A DNA stretch of 64,000 nucleotides from VAZQ01 sp963702695. Its GTDB lineage: Bacteria; Pseudomonadota; Alphaproteobacteria; Rhizobiales; Xanthobacteraceae. Position 1 is the stretch's first letter; each line of letters begins with the position of its first letter. Under the pieces are notes generated by a model, which was not told where the DNA came from, did not search any database, and saw only the letters and a list, made by a program, of their open reading frames with translations. Below are positions 1 to 7,779 of the stretch, one piece after another. A program made the position numbers and the translations under genes. The stretch lies in assembly GCA_963702695.1 (NCBI GenBank), contig CAVPDS010000012.1, positions 1 to 64,000 of the forward strand, written 5' to 3'.

Positions 1-8
1 CTACGGGC

Positions 9-734
9 CTACGGCAACGCCTCCAACAAATGCCCGAAGCCGCTGCGTGGCTCGCGCACGTGCAGCCGCTTCTGGAATTCCCACACCCGCGCGGTGACCG
101 GATGCACCACCGGCACGCTCAAATCCTGCTCCAGCGTCTTGATGATGTTGAGGGTGCGCCAGCCGGAGCCGAGCATGTAGATCGCGTCGCCGCCCTTTCC
201 TTTGAGGAAGCTGCGCTTGATGTGCGCATACACCTCTTCGCCGGAAAGCTGCTGCACCTTGTTGAAGGGCACGTCGATGCCGGCCATGCCGTTCACCTTG
301 AAGCCCGCGTCCTCGAAGAATTTCTGAAAGATCGCGTTGAGCTTGGCCGGGAAATAAGTCGCGCCGACGAAGTTCTTCGCCTTCACCGCCTTGAGCGCGC
401 GGATGTGATTTTGCGCCACGCTCATGATCGGCACTTTGTATTTCTTCTCCCAGACCGCGACGATCTTCGCTTCGCCCTTGAAGCCGTGCACCATGAACGG
501 CGGCGCGCCGTTCGGGTGGATGAAGTCGCACTCCTGCTCGGCCAGCACCGCGATCTGCTTCTCGTAGTGCGGCATCATGCTTTCGAATTCATCCGCGGTG
601 CCACGGTTGATGTTGAGGAACAGCGGGATCAACCCGATGCCCTCCGGCAGCAGCCGGCACACCTCCTCGGTCATGCCCGGCCGCATGGTCGGATTGATCA
701 TGCCGACAGTGCCGCGCCAACTGGAAAACGCCAT
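9..734 (-). CDS. Asp/Glu racemase superfamily protein (maleate isomerase / arylmalonate decarboxylase-like) lacking both catalytic Cys
   Basis: A 241-residue protein of the length and layout of maleate isomerases and arylmalonate decarboxylases, with the N-terminal GTVGMINPT signature at residues 8-16. Family members use Cys at about residue 75 and/or 190. Here these loops read HPNGAPPF (Gly76) and MLGSGWRT (Gly189-Ser190); the only cysteines are Cys26 and Cys69. Normal racemase or decarboxylase chemistry is therefore doubtful, although the fold looks intact. The ATG is preceded by a GGGAGG-type ribosome site. It is the last gene of the minus-strand operon, 45 bp after hyuB, so it probably acts on the same substrate or product as the hydantoinase-like pair. 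The exact reaction is unknown. Confidence 0.8.
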   Translation of the reverse strand: MAFSSWRGTVGMINPTMRPGMTEEVCRLLPEGIGLIPLFLNINRGTADEFESMMPHYEKQIAVLAEQECDFIHPNGAPPFMVHGFKGEAKIVAVWEKKYKVPIMSVAQNHIRALKAVKAKNFVGATYFPAKLNAIFQKFFEDAGFKVNGMAGIDVPFNKVQQLSGEEVYAHIKRSFLKGKGGDAIYMLGSGWRTLNIIKTLEQDLSVPVVHPVTARVWEFQKRLHVREPRSGFGHLLEALP

Positions 735-779
735 GATGTAAATCTCCCTCCCGCGATGCGCGGCGCCGATTTGTTCGCG

Positions 780-2441
780 CTAGCGCCCGCCGTATTCTTT
801 CTTCACTGCGTCCGGCGAGACATAACCTTCGGCCACATCGCGGGCAAGCGCAGCACTGTCGCGCTTTGCCGGATCGCCGTAGCCGCCGCCGCCCGCGCTT
901 TGCAGCAAAAAGCGTTCGCCGGCCTTCATCTCGACGCGCGCCGAGGCCGGCGTTTCGTATTCCTGCTCGGTGCCGACGCGGACAATGAAGCGGGCGCGCT
1001 GCCCGTCCTCGCCGCCGGCGAGGCCCTTGGGCGGGAAACGGGTCTTGTTGAAGCGGCGGATGACGGTCGCGTTCTCCAACAGCTCATATTCGCGCTGCAT
1101 GGCGAGCCCGCCGCGCCATTGGCCGGCGCCGCCGGTGTCGGACACCAGGTCGAAGCGCGTGATGCGGCAGGGAAACTCCGATTCGAGAATTTCGATCGGC
1201 GTCGTGTGCAGGTTGCTCAGATGCGTCGCGCTCGCGGTCGCGCCGTCGTAACCGACGCCGCCGCCATAGGCGGAGCCGGCGATCTCGTACTGCATGTTGG
1301 ATTGTCCCGGACGCGCCTTGCTCCAGGCGATGCCGAGCGCGCTCGACGCACCGGAATGCGCGATGGCGCGGCCGGGATTGAAATGCGCCAGCGCTTCGAG
1401 GATCACGTCGACCAGCAGCAGGTTCACCATCTGATAGCTCGACACCGGCGCCGGCGGCTCGGCATTGGTGATCGTGCGCGGTGCGAACGCGAGGCGGACC
1501 ACGTCGCGCATGCCGTCGTTGAAATGCAGATGCGGGCCGAGGCTGCCGAGCAGCGAATAGAACACGCAGGCCTCGACCATCGACGGCCGCAGATTGACCG
1601 GTCCTTTGGCCTGCGGATCGCTCTTGGAAAAGTCGAAGCTTGCGACGCCATCCTCGATCGCGACGGTGACGGCGAGCCGGATCGGCTTGTCGACGTCGAT
1701 GCCGTCGCTGTCGAGAAAGCCCTCAGCCGAGGATTGCCCTTCTGGCAATTGCGCAATTGCTGCCCGCAGTTCGTCCGCCGCGCCTTTGAGGATCGCGGCG
1801 AAGGCGTCGGTCGTGGTGGCCGCGCCGAAGCGTCCGCACAATTCCTTCACGCGCGCCGCGCCCATCTGCGTGACCGCGATCTGGGCGTGGATGTCGCCGC
1901 GCATCAGCACGGGCTGTCGGCTGTTGGCGAGGATGAGCCGCTCGATGTCCGGCAGCTCGCGTCCGGCGTCCCAGATCTTGATCGGCGGCAGCAGCACGCC
2001 CTCCTGGAACATCTCGGTGGCATTGGCGGAGGTCGAGCCCGGCACGGTGCCGCCGACATCAGCCTTGTGCGCGATCGAGCCCGCGAACGCGACCAGCTTG
2101 CCGTCCGCGAACACCGGGGCGACGAAGGCCATGTCGGAGACATGCGGGAGGCCGCCTTCATAAGGGTGGTTCGAGACAAACACATCGCCTTCGCGCATCG
2201 CACCGGCCGCGCGGTAAAGCTCGAGGATGCGTCCGACCAGATGACGATAGACCGGCGCGTGAAAGAACATCGGCGGCGCGACGATCAGCCGGCCGTCGCG
2301 ATCGAGGATTACGCAGGAGAAATCGCGCGACTCGCGAATGATGGTGGAATAGCCCGAGCGATAGAAATGATAGTGCATCTCATCGACCAGGCTCGCGATC
2401 TTGTTGCGCAGGATCTGGATGGTGATGGCGTCCATGGTCAT
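780..2441 (-). CDS. Hydantoinase B / oxoprolinase family protein
   Basis: A 553-residue HyuB-family subunit. Members pair with HyuA for ATP-dependent opening of cyclic imides or amides (N-methylhydantoin, 5-oxoproline), or form part of acetone and acetophenone carboxylases. Family segments seen are the N-terminal TIQILRNKI region, SHTSEMA-like YEGGLPHVSDMAF near residue 130, the GGVGYDGA segment and the C-terminal LLQSAGGGGYGDP motif near residue 520. It lies 106 bp after hyuA in the same orientation, separated by an inverted repeat. Two in-frame starts (ATG ACC ATG) are two codons apart; neither has a strong ribosome site. The true substrate cannot be read from sequence. Confidence 0.9.
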   Translation of the reverse strand: MTMDAITIQILRNKIASLVDEMHYHFYRSGYSTIIRESRDFSCVILDRDGRLIVAPPMFFHAPVYRHLVGRILELYRAAGAMREGDVFVSNHPYEGGLPHVSDMAFVAPVFADGKLVAFAGSIAHKADVGGTVPGSTSANATEMFQEGVLLPPIKIWDAGRELPDIERLILANSRQPVLMRGDIHAQIAVTQMGAARVKELCGRFGAATTTDAFAAILKGAADELRAAIAQLPEGQSSAEGFLDSDGIDVDKPIRLAVTVAIEDGVASFDFSKSDPQAKGPVNLRPSMVEACVFYSLLGSLGPHLHFNDGMRDVVRLAFAPRTITNAEPPAPVSSYQMVNLLLVDVILEALAHFNPGRAIAHSGASSALGIAWSKARPGQSNMQYEIAGSAYGGGVGYDGATASATHLSNLHTTPIEILESEFPCRITRFDLVSDTGGAGQWRGGLAMQREYELLENATVIRRFNKTRFPPKGLAGGEDGQRARFIVRVGTEQEYETPASARVEMKAGERFLLQSAGGGGYGDPAKRDSAALARDVAEGYVSPDAVKKEYGGR

Positions 2442-2450
2442 TTCTCAGTT

Positions 2451-2542
2451 GTAGCCCGGATGGAGCGAAGCGACATCCGGGCTCGGCCGTGGTACTTTCG
2501 ACAACGTTTGCTCCGGATTTCGCTTGGCTCAATCCGGGCTAC
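2451..2542. repeat. Inverted intergenic repeat between hyuA and hyuB
   Basis: The arm GTAGCCCGGAT at 2451-2461 is perfectly complementary to ATCCGGGCTAC at 2532-2542. A second ATCCGGGCT at 2475-2483 also pairs with the first arm around a GAGCGAAGCG loop. The same element family recurs at 48507-48604. In an mRNA this would fold as a large hairpin between two operon genes, so it could affect transcript stability or the ratio of HyuA to HyuB. Confidence 0.75.
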
Positions 2543-2547
2543 GAGGT

Positions 2548-4638
2548 TCACGCTCGTTTCTCCAGGATCAGATTTCGATAGCCATCCACTCGTCCGCTCC
2601 AGCCCGGCGGGATCACGGTGGTGGCGTCGAACTGTTCGACGATCGCGGGGCCGGCGATGCTCACGCCGATGTCGAGCCGGTCGCGCTCGTAGAGCGTCGC
2701 CAAAGTGGCGGCCTTGCCGTCGAAATAGATGCTGCGCGTGCCCTTCTCCGCGGCGGCGGCTGGTCGCGGTGAAGCCGGCGCGGTTGCTTGGCGCGGCTGA
2801 TATTTCGGGACGCCGACGCGCACGCGCAGCCGATAGCTCACCACCTCGACCGGGCGCTCCTTCGCCGCGTGTCCATGAATTTGCGCATGGCGCTCATCGA
2901 AGCGATCCCGCGCCGCGGCGAGCGAAGCCGCCGTCAGCCGCTCCGCAAACAAGCCGTCGAGCGGCGTGCGCAATTCGTATCCTTGGCCGGTGTAACGCAG
3001 ATCCAGCTCACGGATGAAGCGCGCGGCTGTCGGGCTCATGCCTTCTGCCGCAAGCTCTTCGCGCGCCTTGGCTTCGAGTTGCCGGAAAATGTCATCGGCA
3101 TGCTCGGCGCCGATCTCGGAGAGCGGGCGCAACTCGGAGCGGATGTAGTCGTGCACCACGTCGGTGCACAGCAACCCGAGCGCTGAGAACGCACCCGGCC
3201 GCGGCGGCACCAGGATGCGGCGCATGCCAAGCTCTTTCGCGACCGCGGCGGCGTGCACGGCGCCGGCGCCGCCGAACGGCAGCAGCGTGAAGGTCGAGAG
3301 GTCGACGCCGCGCTTCGCCGCGAACACACGCACCTCGTCGGCCATGCGCATGTCGACGATGCGCTGGATTCCAGCCGCCGCCGCGAGCACGTCCATCTTG
3401 AGCGGATCGGCGATATGTGATTTCAGCGCCGCATGAGACGCGGCGGCGTCGAGCGTCTGCGCGCCGCCAAGGAAATAGTCCGGATTGAGGCAGCCGCAGA
3501 CGACATCGGCATCGGTGACGGTGGGTCGCGTACCGCCGCGGCCGTAGCAGGCGGGGCCGGGATCAGCGCCGGCGCTCTGCGGGCCGACATTGAGGAAGCC
3601 GCCGCCGTCGATCCAGGCGATCGAGCCGCCGCCGGCCGAGATCGAGGTCATGTCGAGCGCAGGCACGTCGATCTGCCGGCGCGCGATCGTACCTTCCGTT
3701 ACTTCGAGCGGAACGCCGCCCTCGATGAAGGCGATGTCGGCCGAGGTGCCGCCCATGTCGAGGGTGACGAGACCCGCGCGCGCGTCGGTTTCGGCGAGGT
3801 AGGCCGCGGCCTGTGCGCCCGCGGCCGGCCCGGAGAACAAGGTGTGCACAGTGCGCCCGCCCGCGATCGCGGCGGAGAATGGCATCACGCCGCCGTTCGA
3901 TTGCATCAGGAAACGCTGCTGCGTGGTGACGCCGGCCTCGTCGAGGCCGCCGTTGAGATGGTCGATGTAATGCACCAGAACCGGCTCGAGGTAGGCGTTG
4001 AGCAGCGTGGTCGAAAGCCGCGGCCATTCGCGGATGCGCGGGAGTACCTCGCTCGACAGCGACACATGCGCGCCGGGGAATTCCTCCTGGATCAGCGCGC
4101 GTGTAGCGGCTTCGTGGGCCGGGTTCATGAACGAGAACAAATAACAGACTGCGATCGAATCGACGCCGGCCGCTTTCAGCTCGCGCGCGGCGCGCCGCAC
4201 CGCATCCGGGTCGAGCGGGGTGAGCACCTGGCCGGTGTAGTCGGAGCGTTCCGGGATTTCCTTGGTAAGGCTCTGCGGCGCGATCGGTGTCGGCTTGGCG
4301 TAGAAGTAATCGAACAGATTGCCGTCGCGCGCCTGCGTCTGCACCTCCTGCACCGCGCGATAGCCCTTGGTGATGAGCAGGCCGACCTTGGCGCCGCGCA
4401 TTTCCAGCAGCGCGTTGGTCGTGATGGTCGTGCCGTGGGCGAAGAACTCGATCGCCGCGGGCGCCACTCCCCGCGCCACGAACTTTGCCACGCCGTTGAG
4501 CACGCCGAGCGCCGGGTTCTTCGGCGTGCTCGACACCTTCTCGACCATGATCTCGCCGCTGGCGACGTCGAGCAGGACGAGATCGGTGTGGGTGCCGCCG
4601 ACGTCGACGCCGAGCCGGTAGCGTGTGTCAGGATTCAT
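2548..4638 (-). CDS. Hydantoinase A / oxoprolinase family protein
   Basis: A 696-residue HyuA-family ATPase subunit with an ASKHA-type nucleotide-binding fold. The N-terminal phosphate loop GVDVGGTHTD lies at residues 9-18, the second nucleotide motif LDMGGTSAD near residue 295, and GGAGAVHA near 455. The length is normal for the family (about 680-710). It partners with the downstream HyuB; the complex would use ATP to activate a ring or carbonyl. It begins 8 bp after the stop of the Bug receptor gene, so it belongs to the same transcript. Acetophenone-carboxylase-like activity is an alternative to hydantoin or oxoproline hydrolysis. Confidence 0.9.
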   Translation of the reverse strand: MNPDTRYRLGVDVGGTHTDLVLLDVASGEIMVEKVSSTPKNPALGVLNGVAKFVARGVAPAAIEFFAHGTTITTNALLEMRGAKVGLLITKGYRAVQEVQTQARDGNLFDYFYAKPTPIAPQSLTKEIPERSDYTGQVLTPLDPDAVRRAARELKAAGVDSIAVCYLFSFMNPAHEAATRALIQEEFPGAHVSLSSEVLPRIREWPRLSTTLLNAYLEPVLVHYIDHLNGGLDEAGVTTQQRFLMQSNGGVMPFSAAIAGGRTVHTLFSGPAAGAQAAAYLAETDARAGLVTLDMGGTSADIAFIEGGVPLEVTEGTIARRQIDVPALDMTSISAGGGSIAWIDGGGFLNVGPQSAGADPGPACYGRGGTRPTVTDADVVCGCLNPDYFLGGAQTLDAAASHAALKSHIADPLKMDVLAAAAGIQRIVDMRMADEVRVFAAKRGVDLSTFTLLPFGGAGAVHAAAVAKELGMRRILVPPRPGAFSALGLLCTDVVHDYIRSELRPLSEIGAEHADDIFRQLEAKAREELAAEGMSPTAARFIRELDLRYTGQGYELRTPLDGLFAERLTAASLAAARDRFDERHAQIHGHAAKERPVEVVSYRLRVRVGVPKYQPRQATAPASPRPAAAAEKGTRSIYFDGKAATLATLYERDRLDIGVSIAGPAIVEQFDATTVIPPGWSGRVDGYRNLILEKRA

Positions 4639-4646
4639 CGAGAGCC

Positions 4647-5702
4647 TTATTTCGGCGGCTTGTAGATCAAAGCCTTGCGGGTGCGGTCAACGATGCGGCG
4701 TGGCATGGCGTACATCTTTGTCACCAGCGCCTGCATGTCTTCGCCGGACAGGGGGCGGACCTCGACCCGCATCTTCTGGGCCTCCGCCAGGAGTTCAGGG
4801 TCCTGCGTCGCGGCCATGAACGCCGTGCGCAGTGCGGCGACGCGATCGGCCGGCGTGCCGGGCGGCAGGATGTACGGGCGGCCGAATGCCTGCTGCGTGT
4901 AGGCAAGCTCCAGCACCTGCCGATCCTCCGGCGTCTTCGTGAAGTCGATGGATTTGGGAATGCCCATGCGGTCGAACATCGGATTGCCGGAGAGGTTCTC
5001 CTGCACCAGAACCCGGATGACGCCCTTCTCCAGCCAATCCGGCCGCTGGTTATACATGCTGTCCCAGCCCATGCCGCAGACGCCCTGGACCTCGTTCTTC
5101 TCCATCGCCAGGAGGATTTCGCGCGTGCCGGGATAGCCCGAGATGACGCGGAATTTGCTGCCGAGCACGTTGTCCAGCAACACCGGCGCGTCCCGCGTGG
5201 AGCCACCCTCCTGCGCCGCGCCCACGATGACCTCGTTGGTGAACGTGTCCGCGAAGGTCTTGGCCGGCGCATCGGCGCGGACGTAGCAGTTGTAGGTCGC
5301 GGCCTGCGCACTGCCGAGATGAATGAGCCTGATCGGATCGTAGTGAAACTTGTCCCGGCCGGCTTCGCCCGCCCACAGCGGATCGGTGATGACCCCCGGC
5401 GTGGTCGCGCCGATCGCGGTCCCGTCCTTCGCCGCCACGGCATAGATGTGTGCTGCAGCAATGTGTCCGCTCGCGCCCGGCATGTTGACCGGCAGGACGG
5501 TAGGATTGCCGGGGATGTGCTGGCCGAGATGGCGCGCCACAAGCCGGGCATAGCTGTCATTTCCGCCGCCGGCATTGGCGCCGATGATGAAGCGGATGGT
5601 CTTGCCCTTGTAGAAATCCGCCACCGCGTCTTGCGCCGCGGCGGGTTTGATCACCGACAGCAGGGAAGCTGCCGCAAGAACCAGCCCGCGGAGAAGCGTC
5701 AT
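4647..5702 (-). CDS. Bug/TctC-family tripartite tricarboxylate transporter substrate-binding protein
   Basis: Periplasmic solute receptor of about 351 residues. It has a Sec signal peptide (MTLLRG, hydrophobic core, cleavage near AAAQD) followed by the Bug-family FYKGKTIRFIIGANAGGG segment and a PVNMPGASG loop. The start at 5702 was chosen because GAGGAG lies 8 bases upstream, overlapping the stop of the VOC gene; upstream in-frame starts would encode a poor signal. The ligand is probably a carboxylate or other small acid used by the operon. It lacks its own permease nearby and may share the TctA-TctB fusion at 12396-14507. Confidence 0.9.
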   Translation of the reverse strand: MTLLRGLVLAAASLLSVIKPAAAQDAVADFYKGKTIRFIIGANAGGGNDSYARLVARHLGQHIPGNPTVLPVNMPGASGHIAAAHIYAVAAKDGTAIGATTPGVITDPLWAGEAGRDKFHYDPIRLIHLGSAQAATYNCYVRADAPAKTFADTFTNEVIVGAAQEGGSTRDAPVLLDNVLGSKFRVISGYPGTREILLAMEKNEVQGVCGMGWDSMYNQRPDWLEKGVIRVLVQENLSGNPMFDRMGIPKSIDFTKTPEDRQVLELAYTQQAFGRPYILPPGTPADRVAALRTAFMAATQDPELLAEAQKMRVEVRPLSGEDMQALVTKMYAMPRRIVDRTRKALIYKPPK

Positions 5703-5707
5703 GCGAT

Positions 5708-6607
5708 TCACTCCTCGGGATTCATGTGCCAGTCCGGCGTCGGCGGCGGGCCCCATCCCGATCGCCCGCGATCGGCGCGCGTCCAGACCTTGGGCCGCTG
5801 CGGACGATCTTCGTGCCAAGGGCGGGGATCGAAGTGGCCGAGCGTCTCGTCGAGCATCTGGTCGAGCTCGGCGAAGAACTCGACGACGTGCTTCTCGGGC
5901 GTGTGATGATAAATCGAGGTGTTGTGTCCCGGCCCGTGCCGCAATGGTCCCCAGATGATCGGGATCTGATTCTGCGCGAGCACGTCGCAGCCGTTCTCGA
6001 GATGTGAAAAGTCACGCAGCCCGAACGCGATGTGGTGCATGTTCGCGCGCTTGCCCTTGAGGAAGTTCACGGTGTGATGGTCGGGATTGCAGCGCAAAAA
6101 CACGAACAAATCCTCGATCCAGTCGGAGACGCGGAAACCGAGAATGCGCTCGTAGAAATCCGCGACCGCCTTCGGATCCGGCACGATGAAGGCGACATGG
6201 CCGAGCTTGATCGGCCCGACGCCGGCGACCGACCTGTTCGGTGCCAGATAGTCCCACTCCGAAAGCAGCTCGATCGTGGTGCCCTTGATGTCGTCGAACG
6301 CGAGCACTTTGGGCGTGCCGGGAATGTCGTCGCTGCGCAGGTCGCTCTTGATGCCGTGCGCAGTGAGGAAGCGCGCCATCGCAGCGAAATCGGAATCCGG
6401 CGCGACCTGAAACGCCAGCTTCGTGCAACGCGCGTCAGTCCCGCGCACGAGTTGCACGACAAGCTGGCCGAGCTTGGTCGCGAGCAGCGCGCGGCCCTTC
6501 TCACCCACCGCGAGCGTGAGCCCGCTGACCTGCGTGAAATGCTCGATCTGCTGGTCGAGGTCCGGCGTCTCGAATGTCGCGTGGGTGATGCGCCGAACCT
6601 GGATCAT
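5708..6607 (-). CDS. VOC-family (type I extradiol dioxygenase-like) protein
   Basis: About 299 residues made of two vicinal-oxygen-chelate modules. The C-terminal module has the metal-ligand pattern His in LGHVAF, His in MHHIAF and Glu in VVEFF, matching the 2-His-1-Glu site of type I extradiol dioxygenases and glyoxalase relatives. The N-terminal module has a degenerate metal site. The start at 6607 was chosen for a GAGGGAG ribosome site 6-7 bases upstream that overlaps the end of the acyl-CoA dehydrogenase gene. In this operon it could cleave an aromatic diol or isomerise a CoA ester; which of these cannot be decided from sequence. Confidence 0.85.
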   Translation of the reverse strand: MIQVRRITHATFETPDLDQQIEHFTQVSGLTLAVGEKGRALLATKLGQLVVQLVRGTDARCTKLAFQVAPDSDFAAMARFLTAHGIKSDLRSDDIPGTPKVLAFDDIKGTTIELLSEWDYLAPNRSVAGVGPIKLGHVAFIVPDPKAVADFYERILGFRVSDWIEDLFVFLRCNPDHHTVNFLKGKRANMHHIAFGLRDFSHLENGCDVLAQNQIPIIWGPLRHGPGHNTSIYHHTPEKHVVEFFAELDQMLDETLGHFDPRPWHEDRPQRPKVWTRADRGRSGWGPPPTPDWHMNPEE

Positions 6608-6617
6608 TGAGGCTCCC

Positions 6618-7779
6618 TCAGCCATAGGCTTTGAGCACGTGGCGGGCGATGACCATCTTCATCACTTCGCTGGCGCCTTCGGTAATGCGGTAGCTGCGCT
6701 GCTGACGCCACATCTTCTCGATCGGCAGGTCAGTGGTGAGCGCGATGCCGCCGTGGACCTGCATGCATTCGTCGGCGGCGCGGAACGCCATTTCGTCGGC
6801 GAAATATTTGCAGACGTAGCAGTCCTCGCGCGCATCTTCGCCGGCGTCGAGCCGGGTGGCGGCCTTGTAAACGAGCAGACGCGCGGCCTGCAGCGCGATG
6901 TACATGTCCGCGAGCTTCCACTGGATCGCCTGCCGGTCCGCGAGCGGCCGGCCGAAGGTCGAGCGCTGCTTGGCGTAGGAGGTGGCCATTTCGAGGCACC
7001 GCTCGGCGACCCCGAGCGCGCGCGCGCCGTGCTTCACGCGTCCGGCGCCGAGCCATTTCTGCGCGAGCCTGAAGCCGCCGCCTTCCTCGCCGACGCGATG
7101 GCCCGCGGGCACGCGTACGTCCTGCAGCACGATCTCCCAGGGGCGGTCGCCCATCATCGTCTGATAGGAGGTGCCGAGCTTCACGCCGGGCGTGTTCATG
7201 TCGACGATGAAGCAGGAAATGCCGCCATGCGAGCCCTTCGCGCGGTCGGTCGCGACCATGAGCTGCATGAAGTCGGCCTTGTTCGCGCCGGTGATGAACC
7301 GCTTGGTGCCGTTGATCACGTAGTGATCGCCGTCGCGGACGGCGGTCGTGCGCATGCCGCCGGGATCGGAGCCGGCATCGGGCTCGGTCTGCGCGAAGCA
7401 GACTTTCTTTTCGCCGCGTAGCACCGGCAGGAGATACTTCTCCTTCATATCACCAGTGAGCGTGATAGAGGATGTGGCGCACCGACGGGCCGGTGATGCC
7501 TTCGCCGCGCGCCGGCAGTGCGATCGTGCGCGAGAGTTCCTCGGTCACGATGGCGCGCTGGAACAGCGACAGTCCCGCGCCGCCATATTCCTCCGGCACC
7601 TCCGCCATCCAGATGCCGAGATCGCGCGCGCGCTTCTGGAAGCGTTCGAGGTACTCCGGCTTGATCTCCTCGCCGTCCGTGGTGATCGTCTGCCGTTCGA
7701 CCGGGATCAGCTCGGTGTTGACGAACCGCCGCAGCGAGTCCTTGAACATCCGTAGTTCTTCGGGAAGTTCGAAATCCAT
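6618..7779 (-). pseudogene. Acyl-CoA dehydrogenase, frameshifted by one extra base
   Basis: Two consecutive minus-strand frames make one acyl-CoA dehydrogenase of about 386 residues. The first (7779 to a TGA at 7450-7452) carries the N-terminal helical domain and EEYGGAG. The second (7448-6618) carries the FAD-binding FAQTEPDAGSDPGG motif, the middle beta domain and the C-terminal helices with the catalytic-Glu segment RITEGASEV. The two frames differ by +1. Removing one base near 7456-7460 restores HATGDMKEKY, as expected for the family. The start ATG overlaps the preceding stop as TGATG and has a GAGGGGAG site. Either a recent pseudogene or, more likely, a sequence error. Confidence 0.85.

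Noticed and set aside
30..3017. Very long open frame on the plus strand opposite the racemase-fold and hyuB genes
   Set aside because: It is antisense to clearly conserved proteins, is dominated by Arg, Ala, Asp and Val, and has no recognisable motif; long antisense frames are expected in GC-rich coding DNA.
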